From contig JANAVB010015600.1 of NCBI GenBank assembly GCA_029216955.1, forward strand, positions 23,737,038 through 23,801,037: 64,000 bases of DNA, read 5' to 3'. How positions within the stretch are numbered: the first letter of the stretch is position 1; the number at the start of each line of letters is the position of its first letter. Source of the DNA: Iris pallida (Eukaryota; Streptophyta; Magnoliopsida; Asparagales; Iridaceae). The notes below the pieces were generated by a model. That model was not told the DNA's origin, made no database searches, and saw only the letters and a program-made list of their open reading frames with translations. Positions 49,392 through 61,700 of the stretch are shown in pieces. The position numbers and the translations under genes are program-made.

Positions 49392-50681
49392 ATGCGTTGC
49401 CTTCGTATCGCAGAAGTGGCGGAACCCACGGCCGAGCAAGAACAGAGTGCTTCCAGCGGCTCTAGTAGCTCGCATCGTCTGCAGGCCGGACCTTCTAACG
49501 ATACAATCGAAAGGATGCTGCGCATGATGGAGGCGCAGCGGAACCAGTCCGAGAACCGACATCAACAAGTAGAGGAACGACAGGCCCAGTTCGAAGCTCG
49601 CTTCGACGCGCACATCAAACTTCAACAAAAGCAGATGGATACCCTGCAGCAGATCGTCCAGACGTTTGCGGCCAATGGAAATTCTGCGACGGCACCTACC
49701 GTCACCGTACCTACTACCACCGTGCCGGCGATTCCACCCATTGAAGTCGACACGACGGAGCCCGAGCTTCAACCAGCGGCACCAAAGAAGTACAACTTCG
49801 AAGTGTCAGAATTCAAGAAGGCGTGTCGCACCTCTTTCAGCGGCACCGAGGGTCCTTCCATTGCGATCGACTGGCTGGAAGAACTAGAAGACCACTTCGA
49901 GCTCCTCGGCATCGAAGACTCAAAGCAAGTCGCCTGCGCACAACTTCAACTACGGTTGAACGCGCACGACTGGTGGGCCGTACGCAAGCGAGCGATTCGA
50001 CCGGATAATACTACCGCGCCGATCTCTTGGGCCACGTTCCGCAAGGCCTTCGAACTCGAGTACCTTCCGTCTGCCATTCGCCAAGCAAAGGAAAACGAAT
50101 TCATGTCATTGAAGTAGGGGAGCAGGACCGTGCAACAGTACGCCGCAGAATTCAACAAATTGTCCAAGTTCGCTGGTGCGTTTCTGCCTACTGAAGAGTG
50201 CCGCGTGCGACGGTTCGAAGTGGGACTGCGACAATCTATTGGTGCGCATGTCGGCGTCCCGGAGTACAAAACCACGGGCGAGGCTCTAAATCACGCTCTC
50301 CGTCTTGAGAGCCTGCTTCCTTCCGGTGCTGAAGACGTTGTGCGCCACTCCAATCACAAACGTCCTAGCTATACGGGAGGCAACAATCACGCGTCAAAGC
50401 GTCCACACACTAGCGGCTACCAAGGCAAGAACCCGTTACCACGATGCAGGAATTGCCATCAGCTTGGGCATACCGAAGACCACTGCTTTGCCAAGGCAGA
50501 GTGCTATACTTGTGGGCGGAGGGGTCACTATGCCCGAGACTGCCAGAATCCTCGACCGAATCGCAATGTCCCTCTCCAACAAAATCGTCAAGAGAACCGA
50601 GGGCAGGCGCCTCGAGCCCATCAACCTGCACCGTAAAATGGCCAAGACCGTCGCCCCAATGCCCAGGGCCGCGTCTACGCC
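49392..50681 (+). pseudogene. Element F gag (two stop codons)
   Basis: Capsid-nucleocapsid part. I start at the ATG at 49392; the frame is open slightly upstream only through non-ATG codons. Order: an acidic/Ser-rich N-terminus, a long coiled coil (MMEAQRNQSENRHQQVEERQ onward, residues about 40-90), the gag core (FSGTEGPSIAIDWLEELEDH ... WATFRKAFELEYLP ... VQQYAAEFNKLSKF) and two knuckles, CRNCHQLGHTEDHC and CYTCGRRGHYARDC (about 50450-50545). An in-frame TAG at 50115-50117 and a TAA at 50634-50636 interrupt what is otherwise one frame running on into pol. Both could be single C-to-T changes of glutamine codons (inference). Confidence 0.9.
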
Positions 50682-53600
50682 TTGACTCGAGATGAAGCGC
50701 TTGCCTCAGACACGGTCGTGACAGGTATACTTAGTTTTAATAATGTACCTGCTCGCGTACTATTTGATTCAGGTGCTTCGCATAGTTTTATAGCGGCGGA
50801 CTTTGTCGCCGAGCATAAATTTCCGTTAGTATCATTAGACCTCGACCTTAGCGTGAGCACACCTTCGGGCACACCAATACTCACTAATTCAGCCTGCACC
50901 GACGGGATTATCTGTATCGGCGGTCAAAAGATCGGTTTGGACGTGATGGTCCTAGACATGAATGACTTCGATATCATCCTGGGGATGGATTGGCTCGGGC
51001 CGTGCAACGCAACCATAGACTGTGCCAGGAAGACGGTCACTTTCCGTATACCAGGAGTGCCTGAATTCTGCTTTTCGTGTGGTGAGGCGTCGTCAACCTG
51101 CATGTTGATCTCGGCAATCTCTGCTCGGAGGATGCTGCATTCTGGGTGCGAAGGCTACTTGGCGTCCGTCCGAGACATGCGACAGGATGGTGCAAACGTA
51201 GGTCAGATCGACGTTGTGGCAGAATTCCCCGATGTATTCCCGGACGAGCTACCCGGCATGCCCCCCGACCGAGAGATCGAGTTCAGCATCGATACATTCC
51301 CCGATACTCGACCGATTTCAAAGGCCCCGTACAGAATGGCTCCCGCCGAGCTGAAGGAACTCAAGGTCCAGCTACAAGAATTACTCGATAAAGGGTTTAT
51401 TCGGCCTAGTGTTTCACCGTGGGGAGCGCCCGTATTGTTCGTGAAGAAGAAGGATGGGTCCATGCGTCTGTGCGTCGATTACCGAGAGCTTAACAAGGCC
51501 ACCATCCGGAACAAGTACCCATTGCCCCGCATAGACGACCTATTTGATCAACTGCAAGGCGCCTCGGTATTTTCGAAGATTGATCTCCGCTCAGGCTATC
51601 ATCAGCTCAAAATCAAGTCGGACGACGTGCAAAAGTCAGCCTTTCGCACTCGGTACGGCCACTACGAGTTCCTGGTGATGCCATTCGGCCTGACGAATGC
51701 CCCTGCCGCCTTCATGGACCTAATGAATCGGGTGTTTCGACCCTTCCTTGATAAATTTGTGGTAGTCTTTATTGACGACATTCTCGTCTACTCGAAAGAC
51801 AGGGTGCAGCATGCAGAACATTTGCGGACCGTGCTCCAGACACTTCGAGAGAACCAGCTATATGCGAAGCGGAGTAAGTGCGAATTTTGGCTCAGCAGCG
51901 TATCCTTCCTTGGTCACATCATTTCGTCCGAAGGCATTGCAGTCGACCCGAAGAAAGTGGAAGCCGTTGCTGATTGGAAGAGGCCTGCGTCTGCTAGCGA
52001 GATTAGAAGCTTTCTTGGTTTGGCGGGATACTATCGACGCTTCGTGAAAGACTTCGCGAAGATTGCATCGCCACTGACTCGCCTCACTCAAAAGGGAGTC
52101 GCGTATGAGTGGTCGGATGACTGTGAAGCTTCATTCCAGGAGCTAAAACAGTGGCTGATTTCGGTACCCATACTCGCACTTCCGGATGGGCCAGAGGGTT
52201 TTCAGATATTCAGCGATGCTTCAGGCCAGGGCTTGGGATGTGTGCTTATGCAGCGGAACAAGGTGATATCATTCGCCTCCAGACAGTTGAAGCCGCACGA
52301 GAAGAACTATCCTACGCACGACTTGGAGTTAGCGGCGATTGTGTTCGCGTTGAAATTGTGGCGTCACTATCTATATGGCGTGGCGTGCGCGATCTATACC
52401 GACCACAAGAGCCTCAAGTATCTCTTCATCCAGAAGGAACTGAACTTACGACAGCGGCGCTGGCTCGAACTAATCAAGGACTATGACTTGACGATCGACT
52501 ACACTCCGGGCAAGGGAAATGTGGTGGCGGACGCTCTGAGTCGGAAATACCTTGCCTCGCTATCCATCGACCGCAGACTACTACAAGATCTCGAAGAAAT
52601 GGGCATCGATCTCCGGGTTCGATTCAGGGATATACGGTTGGCGCAGCTGCAGTTAGAGCCGAGTTTGCTGGAAAAGATCATGGCCGCTCAGAAGGATGAT
52701 CCGTACCTGAAGAAAATACGCGAGCGAATTTCAACAGGTAGTGTGACCGACTTTGCGAAAGACAAGACCGGCACGCTGCGATTGAATGGCCGACTATGTG
52801 TTCCGGATGATTCTGAACTACGAAAGGAGATTATGTCGGAGGCGCATCACGCGAAATATACCTTGCATCCAGGCAGTACCAAGATGTACAAGGACCTCCG
52901 CACGACTTTCTGGTGGCACGGGATGAAGAGAGATGTGGCGCTCTTCGTGTCACAATGCATGGCCTGTCAGCAGGTGAAAGCTGAGCATCAGCGACCGGGC
53001 GGGGAGATGCAGAACCTTGCCATTCCAGAGTGGAAATGGGATCATGTCACGATGGACTTTATTGTTGGCCTGCCCGAAGACACCACGGGGGAGCGACGCC
53101 ATCTGGGTCATCGTCGATCGATTAACCAAGTCGGCGCACTTCATTGCCATTAAAGTTACTTGGAGCGTTGATCGGCTGGCGCAGATTTATCTTGACGAGA
53201 TCGTACGGCTGCACGGAGTTCCAGTATCCATCGTCTCTGATCGGGATTCACGGTTTATGTCGCGATTCTGGAGTAGCCTTCAGTCGGCGCTGGGTACCAA
53301 GTTGCAGTTCAGTTCAGCTTACCATCCACAGACCGACGGCCAAACGGAGCGCGTTAATCAGATTCTCGAAGACATGCTACGGCTCTGCGCAATCGACTTC
53401 AAATCAAGCTGGGACGTCCACTTACCGTTGGCGGAATTTGCATATAACAATAGCTACCAGTCCAGCATCCAAATGGCGCCGTATGAAGCCTTGTACGGTC
53501 GAAAGTGCAGATCGCCCATTTGCTGGGATGAAGTCGGGGAACGGCAGATACTCGGCCCGGAGCTGGTAGAACAGACGGTGCAGAAAGTCAAGCTAATTCG

Positions 53601-54093
53601 GGAAAGACTAAAGATTGCACAGAGTCGGCAGAAGAGCTATGCCGACACCCATCGAAGACCGCTTGAGTTCTGTGTAGGCGATCATGTGTTCCTGAAGGTG
53701 TCGCCCATGCGTGGAGTTACTCGGTTCGGCGTGAAGGGGAAGCTGAGTCCGAGATTCGTTGGGCCGTTCGAAATACTCGAGCGGGTCGCCCCCGTAGCCT
53801 ATAAGATTGCCCTACCACCGGCGCTTGAAGGTGTACACAATGTCTTCCACGTCTCCCAACTGCGGAAGTACGTGCACGACCCTAGCCACGTGGTGGATTT
53901 TGGCCAGCTAGAGCTGAAGTCTGACTTATCCTACGTCGAAGCGCCAGTTCAAATTTTAGAACGCAAGGATAAGCTACTTCGAAATCGGGCGATCCCTCTC
54001 GTCCGCGTACTCTGGAGGAACCATGCGGCAGAAGAGTCGACATGGGAACTCGAGTCAGAGATGAGGGAAAAGTTCCCTTCATTATTTTCATAG
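50682..54093 (+). pseudogene. Element F pol (protease, RT, RNase H, integrase, chromodomain; one frameshift)
   Basis: Same frame as gag. Protease [10 protein letters not shown] (about 50761-50790). RT from about 51330 with [44 protein letters not shown] and catalytic FIDDILVYS (51768-51794). RNase [14 protein letters not shown] ... YTDHKSLKY ... VVADALSRK (about 52200-52545). Integrase finger [10 protein letters not shown]...CMACQQVKA (about 52845-52980), core DFIVGLP, VSDRDSRF (about 53239) and [14 protein letters not shown]. Tail AIPLVRVLWRNHAAEESTWE, a Tekay-type chromodomain remnant, stop at 54091-54093. A five-G run at 53087-53091 shifts the frame by one base, ending the first frame at 53153 and leaving most of the integrase core and the tail in a second frame. 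All catalytic motifs are present. Confidence 0.95.
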
Positions 54094-54148
54094 AGGTAGG
54101 TTCTATTCTTAAGTTTCGAGGACGAAACTTTTTCTTAGTTGGTTATGG

Positions 54149-55770
54149 TGTAGTGCCCCGTCCCTACATCGTGCCCCGTACTCTGTCCACGGGGTGCGCG
54201 AGAAAGGAACACTGTCGCTATCGATTCGGCCGGGACCGATAGGTCGGGATCGACCGAGTCGATCGAACGGGAACGGTTGAATTAAGATCCATTTCTCGTT
54301 ATGGAATGTCTTCTTCGGAACCAAGTCCCATATTCAGCGGGTTGCGCCTCGAGGATTGACTCTGCGGCTGAGTCGGGAGAGACCTCCCGTTGCTCTGCTT
54401 TTCACGCCGCTTGCGTTGGTTTTGGCTTGGTTTTCTGAATGCGTTTTCGTGAATGTTTTCGATGGTTTTCATGGCTTGCATTTCGAACTCGCATTTCCTA
54501 TCGAACTCTTTGAATAATGCAGTGTTCTAATCGGTTGCTTGTGCGATTTCAGGTAATCGCGTAGGCGACGTCTAGCGCGACCAACAAGTTCGCTCGCCAA
54601 GGTAAACTCAAGGTGAGTGGCTGACCCTTCTCTTCTCGACCCCCTTCTTAGGCAAAAATCGATAGTATTGGTACGAAGAAAAAGATAAATGCAAAGGCAC
54701 GAAAGGCACGAAAGGCACGAAAGGCACGAACACGGGAAAAAGAATTGAGTTTTCAAAGAGAATGGTAGGCTATGTCTTAATAACTAAAAAGAAGAAAAAT
54801 GGTCTTTGCACGGTCATGGACAACTTGTCGACAAGGTAGAGTTTCCCCGAACGGCAACCCGGGGCCACGGGACCGTTGCGGCCAAGAAAGGAAACAAATA
54901 CAAAAGCTGTGCTGGGCACAACGTTAGGCGAGGACTTGCAGTGGGGCTCGCTACTCGCGCTGAAAGGGCCTCGTCTAATCAAAGCAAAAAGGAGTCCACA
55001 ATGGCTCTGGGAGCCAGTGACCAACACACGAAGTTTAGCACTTAATATGCAAAAGATAACAATTGAAAGGAAAGAACATGGTAAGTTTCATAAGGCGCGA
55101 CGCGGTCCGCCGGGGTAAGTTTCAACGTAAAGTTCACTATGCTTGTCATTACTTGTTTGGAAATTCATTAGGATGGTTAGGAACATTCATACTCTAATGT
55201 CATATAAACTCTTCAACCAAATGAGAGCTTGGAATTTAAATAGCCACGCACCAGTACAAAGTGTAATGTACTGATCCTCGCTCTCCACGCAGGTACCCCG
55301 AACTACGAAGGGCGTGCCAACTGAATCTCAAGGCGGCGTGCATTCTTTTGAAGCCTCGTCCGTGTGAAGGCTTGTTTTCTGGATTTCCTTTTGAAGAAGA
55401 CCCGCACATCAGTCCAAAGAAAAATGGCGACTCGACTTCCCGCCATAGCAGGTGGAAATATGTATTGGTTTTTGCTTGTATAAAAGGGTGTAATGTATGG
55501 AACGACCTATCTCATCGGCGTTCATTTTGTAAGTCGAAGTCATGTTGTAGCCCGCGCGGCAATGATTGTAAAGGAGTCTATGTAAAGTTCTTATTATCAA
55601 TGAAAAAGTCTATTTCTACTTCAAATGTGTTGTTCAAATTTTCTGCGTACTCTAATTTGATGTTGTGTTTCGGATAACCTTATAACTATGCCTTGTGCGA
55701 TCGCAACTTAGGTTCGCACGGCATCACGCCCGGGGGACGACTATCGATTCGACGGAATCGGGGTGTGACA
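54149..55770 (+). repeat. Element F 3' LTR (1622 bp)
   Basis: Near-identical to the 5' LTR. It has an extra GGCTTGGTTTT near 54422 and one extra GAAAGGCAC unit near 54700, with five single-base differences elsewhere. Confidence 0.95.
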
Positions 55771-55868
55771 GGCTGACATCTTCACCAAGCCCCTTGGAAA
55801 GCATGTGTTTGATTCTTTTCTTCCCAAGTTGGGCATTTGTGACTTGCATGCTCCAACTTGAGGGAGAG
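55771..55868 (+). pseudogene. Element E RNase H coding end and polypurine tract
   Basis: Resumes the copia frame after F: GGCTG is the duplicated target, then IFTKPLGKHVFDSFLPKLG and a TGA at 55859-55861. The stop lies inside TTGAGGGAGAG (55858-55868), the purine-rich primer just before the 3' LTR. Confidence 0.9.
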
Positions 55869-55982
55869 TGTTAGATTATATTTGTAACTATGTAAATATG
55901 GCCCATAAGCCCAATCATGTAGATCCTATATATATTGTAATCCGCCCCCATCAATGAGAACAAGGCATTATTATTTCCTACA
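55869..55982 (+). repeat. Element E 3' LTR (114 bp)
   Basis: Matches 43671-43784 with three substitutions; followed by the target duplication GTATA. Confidence 0.95.
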
Positions 55983-55987
55983 GTATA

Positions 55988-56563
55988 TTCAAGAGACTAC
56001 CTCATTCTCTACTAAGAATCTAATTTATGAATTAGGAATTCGTAAATTAGTTATCGAAATTGCCAAGAAATATGGTCTCTTAATTTTGCATCAAAAACTG
56101 TCCAAAATAGTTTGACTACGCAGGACATTTTGGTAATTTGTTTCACCCAACTGGAATTCTAATTTGTATATAATTTGCACACTGGAGAAATCGGTATACA
56201 AGTTGTCCCGGAACCAATTTTACAATTTTGGTTGAAAAAGGGGCCCGATTGTGTCGATTGTTCCGCCATTTTTTACGAGGCCTCTGCCACCGACTTCATG
56301 ATGGTTCAGACATCTCATCCACCTTCGTTCGAGCTGAATTTCCAACAACGTTTGAGTATTCTACACCTCTCAATATACATATAGCTTCGTATTCCTCTTG
56401 AACACTCTTATGTTCAAGTTTGGTCGATGATCAATCTCGTGAACAGTGATACATGTTGCTGTAAATTTCTCCATGTGCAGGTCAATAATCAGTCTAGCAA
56501 TACATGTTTCTCAATATTCCTCTTAAACTCAAATTTGGTCAAGAAGCTATATTATGGATTGAG
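55988..56563. other. Non-coding flank right of element E
   Basis: The pre-insertion neighbour of 43500-43670. No recognised gene; a short frame at 56175-56384 has no known family. Confidence 0.5.
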
Positions 56564-56619
56564 GGCAAGGACGGAACTAGGTTGTGGGTTGGGTGGGTTC
56601 TAGCCGACCTCAAAAACAA

Positions 56620-56696
<77 letters not shown>

Positions 56697-56781
56697 TAAA
56701 TATATAAAGTCAGTGTACATTCAACACACTCTAGTCTACTTAGAGTCTATTTCAGTTTGAATTTCTTGTTCCACCTTTGCT
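56564..56781. mobile_element. Candidate MITE with TA-rich core
   Basis: The left end GGCAAGGACGGAACTAGG and the inverted right end AGCAAAGGTGGAACAAGA match imperfectly over about 17 bp. The middle is a TA microsatellite (about 56621-56692). No target duplication is clear, so the call is tentative. Confidence 0.3.
56621..56692. repeat. TA microsatellite
   Basis: About 36 TA units inside the candidate MITE. Confidence 0.95.
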
Positions 56782-56859
56782 TAAAAGGACCATATTTCAC
56801 ATCCTAAACTTTTAATAGAATATGTAATTATGTTTTTACCAACCCTTTACCCCTTCAGT

Positions 56860-58210
56860 TAGGGCTGAGCATTATTAGGTTTTAAACCAAAAATTGAACC
56901 AAACCGAACCGAACCGAATAAGCTATTCGGTTCGGTTCAAAACCAAAACGGGTTGGTTTCGATTTTAGAAACCCGCTAATTCGGTTACAGGGTTCGGGTT
57001 TGGCTAACGGGTTCGGTTTCGGTTTAAAACCGAAAAGCGAATTGATATATACATTTACCAAAATACCCTCACCTAATCCCTAATTATAAAATCAAAATTT
57101 CTCTCTCAACTCATTCTTACTCACTCAGTCTCACACCGCCGCTCCCTTCCTTTCTTCTCTTCTGGAAAGGAATGAAACCCTAGTTCACTAACACCGCCGC
57201 TCCCTTCCGCCTCTCTTCTCACCCGCTCACCGCTTCTTCCCAGCCTCTCACCGCCTCTTCTCAGTCCCTCTCTTCTGACAGCCTCGCCTCTCGCAGATCA
57301 TCGACGATCTCCTCTACCTAATTCTAGATCTAAAGTCTGAATCCTATGGATCTACATATCTGATCGTGGATCTACAGATCTGTACCTCTTGGAGCTTTTA
57401 TATCTTGATATGGAGAGTCTAGACTCCATATCTGTACCTCTTTCTTTCTGAGATTAGATATCTAAGACTCCAAGCTCTCTCTGAGACTCCGAGCCTCCTC
57501 TGGATCTACAGACCTAAAGTATTTTTTATTTTATATTTTAAATTCATGGTAGTTCTTGTTAATTTATACTGTTAATTTGTACTGTTGATTTATTTAATGT
57601 TAGTTCTTGTTAATTTCAATTGTTAACAAGAAAGAAGATTTCATGGTAATTTATATTGTTAATTTATAATGTTAATTCTTGTTAATTTTTGTACTGGTAA
57701 TTTCATGGATCTACATTCTACAGATATGTACTGGTAATTTATGTAATGTTAATTCTTGTTAATTTCATGGATCTACAGGTCTGTACTGTTAATTCTTGTT
57801 AATTTCATGGATCTACAGATCTGTAGTTGTAATTTATACTATTAGTTCTTCATAATTTTTGCTATTATATTGTTAATATAGACTGTTAATTTATAATTTT
57901 AATTAATATTAATTCCAAGAAAGAAGAATATTTCATGTTATTTTATACTGTTAAGTTTAGACTGTTAAAATTTATACTAATTTTTATGTCACATATCATG
58001 TCACATATCTAGTTTAAATTACCATAGACTGTTAGACTGTTAACTAATTTTCATGTCACATAAATTACCATATACTGTTAAGTTTATATGTTAATTTATG
58101 CTAACTAATTTTCATGTCACATATCTAGTTAAAAGTTTAGACTGTTAGACTGTTAAGAATTACTTGCTTGGATTATGCAGATATTTGGGTGCTGGAAGAT
58201 TGGAGCCTTG
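56860..58210. mobile_element. hAT-like transposon left part, interrupted by element G
   Basis: TAGGGCTGAGCATT begins the segment, a common hAT terminus style, followed by repeated CGAACCGAACCG and a hairpin with 15-bp perfect arms and a 3-nt loop (56906-56938). Downstream is a CT-rich leader-like stretch (57100-57330), then AT-rich DNA with repeats of GGATCTACAGATCTGTACTG (about 57351-57845). No transposase is seen. Element G inserted at 58211; the other end is not in the window or not recognised. Confidence 0.4.
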
Positions 58211-58732
58211 TGTCACGGACTTAGTGTTTTTGCTAGCACCTCGTCCCGTACGGCGCACTGTCTTTCTCCTCAAAGAATCGTGCAAGCCTTCCCAACCCGC
58301 CTTAGCTAGATCGCTAAGAAAACTAGAATAGTGGAGCAAAGATGGACTCGTAAGGATCTCTTTATTGACTTGAAGAATGCTTACAATTTTTAGGTGGTGA
58401 GGTACAAATGAGAGCCTCCCCCTTTTATAAGTGCTCATAGAGCAATACAAGGAAAGTCCTGGAAGAAATATTCCAAGGATTATTACTTTCTACCATAACT
58501 GGAATGGCATATTCCAGGTTTATTCCCTAGCAACATAAAAGGAAACTTCAAGGGCCTTCCAGAAGCTTCTTGGGCCTCCTAAAACGATCTTGGGCCTTCC
58601 GGAGAGATCCACAATCTTCTAGAGCCTTCCGCCATCTTCTAGAATGTTCTGGAAGCTTCCCGCATAACCTTGGTCCGTGAAAAAGGTTATACAACTGGGC
58701 CTCGAACGGGATGCAACATTTGGAACATTATA
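58211..58732 (-). repeat. Element G 3' LTR (522 bp)
   Basis: Contains minus-strand TATAAAA (58423-58429) and AATAAA (58361-58366). Ends ATTATA where the 5' LTR has the expected GTTACA, two transitions. Confidence 0.9.
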
Positions 58733-58746
58733 TTCTCCCCCACCTA
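58733..58746 (-). other. Element G polypurine tract
   Basis: Minus-strand TAGGTGGGGGAGAA abuts the 3' LTR; a textbook purine run. Confidence 0.85.
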
Positions 58747-58763
58747 AGGCGTTGACGCCCTCG

Positions 58764-61700
58764 TCAACCATGCTCGCTGAGAAACGCCTGGATCTCGGCT
58801 TCGAACTGATGTAGCGTATCAGTACGTTCCCAGCTAGACTCGTCGTAAGGAAAGCCCTTCCACTGGATGAGGTACTCCACATACGGGGACACGCGTCGTC
58901 GCCGAATGGTCCTCCTGTCCAGCACGGCTTCCACCTCCTTGTCGAAGGAAGTCGTCATGGTCGCCGTCGGTCGCTTTGGAACTCCTCGCTGGGGATCCTT
59001 CAAGTCTGCATGGTACGGCTTCAAGCAACTTGGATGGAAGACTGGATGAATTTTCAGCTTGGCAGGGAGTTCAAGCTTGTAGGCCACCTTTCCTACCTTC
59101 TTGAGCACGGGAAAGGGACCTTCATACTTCCGGATTAGTCCTTTGTGCACCTTGCAGAACACCTTGAACTGTTGCGGTTGTAGCTTCACCAGCACCATGT
59201 CCCCCTCCTTGTACTCAACCGGCCTTCGCTTCGCGTCGGCCCACTTCTTCATCTTCTTCGCGGCCTTCTCCAGAAATGCCTTGGCAATATCCGCCTTTGC
59301 CTTGAAATCTGAAGTGAACTCGTTGGCCGCAGGGCTTCTACTCGAGGACCCCGCACTCAGCGTCTGCGGGGCAAGCGGTTGGCGACCCATCACCAACTCG
59401 AATGGACTGTTGTGCGACGACTCGGTCCGTTGAAGATTGCAGCAGAACTGAGCGACGTCGAGGTGATGCACCCAATCCCTCTGGTTTGCACTCACAAAGT
59501 GCCGTAAGTACTCCTCGAGTAGCGTGTTGACCCGCTCGGTCTGTCCGTCCGTCTGCGGGTGGAAGCTGGTCGAGAAGTGTAAGTCCGTCCCGAAGATTTT
59601 GAACACTTCCGTCCAGAACTTCCCCATGAAGCGGGGGTCTCGGTCGCTGACAATGTTGACCGGGATGCCCCAGAACTTCACCACGTGGCTGATGAACAGT
59701 CGCGCGGCCTCCTCTGATGTGCAGTCCGTCGAAGCAGTAATGAAGGTCGCGTACTTTGAGAACCGGTCGACCACCACGAGAATGGACCCAAGTGCCTCCA
59801 CTTTTGGCAGGGCGGAGATGAAGTCCATCGAAATGCTCTCCCACGACCGACTCAGCACGGGAAGAGGCTCCAGCAGGCCCCCGGGCTTCTGATGATCCCC
59901 CTTGTCCTGTTGGCACACAAGACAAGTGCGAACATAGTCCTCCACATCCTCGCGCATGCGAGGCCAGTAGTATGCAGCCTCCAGTAGCGCCAAGGTTCGC
60001 TTCTGCCCCGGATGTCCAGCCCACTTTGTGTCATGACACTCCTTGAGAGCTGTATCCGCAAGCCACTCCACCTAGGCACGACCACCCTGTCGCCCTTGGT
60101 GTAGAGAAGTCTGTCTTTCATCCAGAACCTTTTTGTCTTGCCCTCCTTGGCAAGCTTCACTATGGCCAATGTTAGTGGGTCCTCCATGATTTCCACTCGA
60201 ACACGATCTAGAATGTTTTCCTTGAGCAAGCACACAGATGCGAGCTCGGCCTTCCTGCTAAGCGCATCGGCCACCTGATTTTCCTTGCCGGGTTTGTACT
60301 ACAACACCATGTTGAACTCGGCTATAAAATCTTGCCATCTCGCCTGCTTCGGAGATAGCTTCTTCTGGGACTGGAAGTAGCTTGTGGCAACATTGTCCAT
60401 CATGACCACGAACTTGGTGCCGAGGAGGTAGTGCCGCCATGTCCTCAGGCTATGCACGACCGCGGTCATCTCTTTCTCCTGCACCGTGTAGCGCCGCTCA
60501 TTCAGCTTGCGGCTCTCGAACGCGATGGGGTGTCCTTCCTGCACCAACACCCCACCGATGGAAAAGTCGGACACGTCCGTGTGCACTTCGAACGCCTTGG
60601 AGCAGTCTGGTAGAGACAAGACCGGCTCCTCCGTCACAGCCCGCTTCAGTGCCTCGAATGCCTCCTCGCATCGGGGCGTCCAGCTCCATGCCCGATCCTT
60701 CCACAGCAGATCGGTCAGAGGCACTGCGATGGCGGAATATCCTCGGATGAACCGTCGGTAGTAGTTCGCCAAGCCAAGGAACGATCGCAGCTCCGTCGGC
60801 TTGGTGGGAGCCTCCCACTCCCGTATGGACTGGACCTTTGCGCCGTCCATCCATATCTTGCCATGCCCGATCCAGTGCCCCAAGAACGATACCTCTTTTT
60901 GTGCGAATGGGCACTTCTCCCGCTTGACAAAGAGTTTGTTCTCTCTTAGCACCTGGAAGACAGTCTTCAAATACTCGATGTGCTCCTCCATCGTGTTTGA
61001 GTACACGACGATGTCGTCGAGGTAGACCACGACGAACCGATCCGGCTAGGGATGAAAGAGCTTGTTCATCAAAGTACAAAAAGTCGCAGGAGCATTTGTT
61101 AGACCAAAAGGCATAACCATAAACTCATATGCGCCATACCTCGTCACGCATGCCGTCTTAGCCTCGTCGCCCTCCGTAATTCGGACTTGATAACACCCCG
61201 AGTGCAGATCAAGCTTGGAGAAGTATCTCGCGCCTCCCAATTGGTCGAACAAGTCCGCCACCAACGGGATGGGATATTTGTTCTTGACGGTTACCTTGTT
61301 TAGTGCACGATAGTCGATGCACAAACGAAGGCTTCCATCCTTCTTCTTCTGGAACAGCACTGGTGCACCATACGGGGACTTTGACGGTCTGATGAATCCT
61401 GCGTCCAGCAGCTCCTTGAGTTGCTTCTTCAATTCGTCCAGCTCGGGCGGGGCCATACGATATAGAGCCATGGCGGGCGGCTTCGTGCCCGGCTCCAACT
61501 CGATGGCATGGTCTACCTCCCTCCGCGGAGGTAGCCTCTTCGGCAACTCCTTCGGCATGACGTCCCTGAATTCCACAAGGACGTCATCGATCTCAGGCGA
61601 AAGATCCCCCTGTACGGGCGGCTCCTCTGTCTTGAGCACAGCAAGGTAAGTCATCTCTCTGTGTCACATCCCCTTCTTGAGTTATAATGCGGAGAGAGCC

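Larger units (their letters stand above)
47671..55770 (+). mobile_element. Element F: young Ty3/gypsy chromovirus (Tekay/Del-like) inserted in element E
   Basis: LTRs 47671-49272 (1602 bp) and 54149-55770 (1622 bp) begin TGTAGTGCCCC and end GTGACA. Perfect 5-bp target duplication GGCTG (47666-47670 and 55771-55775). I count five substitutions and two slippage-type length changes (11 and 9 bp) between the LTRs, about 0.3 percent, so this is the youngest insertion here. It has an initiator-Met primer site, one long gag-pol frame, and the CGAGGACGAAAC sequence before the 3' LTR. The coding region nevertheless has two stops and a frameshift. Confidence 0.97.
43671..55982 (+). mobile_element. Element E: Ty1/copia retrotransposon with 114-bp LTRs, split by element F
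   Basis: LTRs 43671-43784 and 55869-55982 are 114 bp each with three differences by eye. They begin TGTTAGATT and end TTTCCTACA. Perfect target duplication GTATA (43666-43670 and 55983-55987). Initiator-Met primer site at 43785 and purine tract TTGAGGGAGAG before the 3' LTR. Domain order gag-integrase-RT-RNase H is copia-type. Without F (8.1 kb) the element is about 4.2 kb, short because most of gag and the protease are deleted. F sits inside the RNase H coding end, so E is older. Confidence 0.95.

Noticed and set aside
59338..60024. A 228-codon minus-strand ORF overlapping element G integrase
   Set aside because: A shadow in another frame of the integrase, which has all the catalytic motifs.
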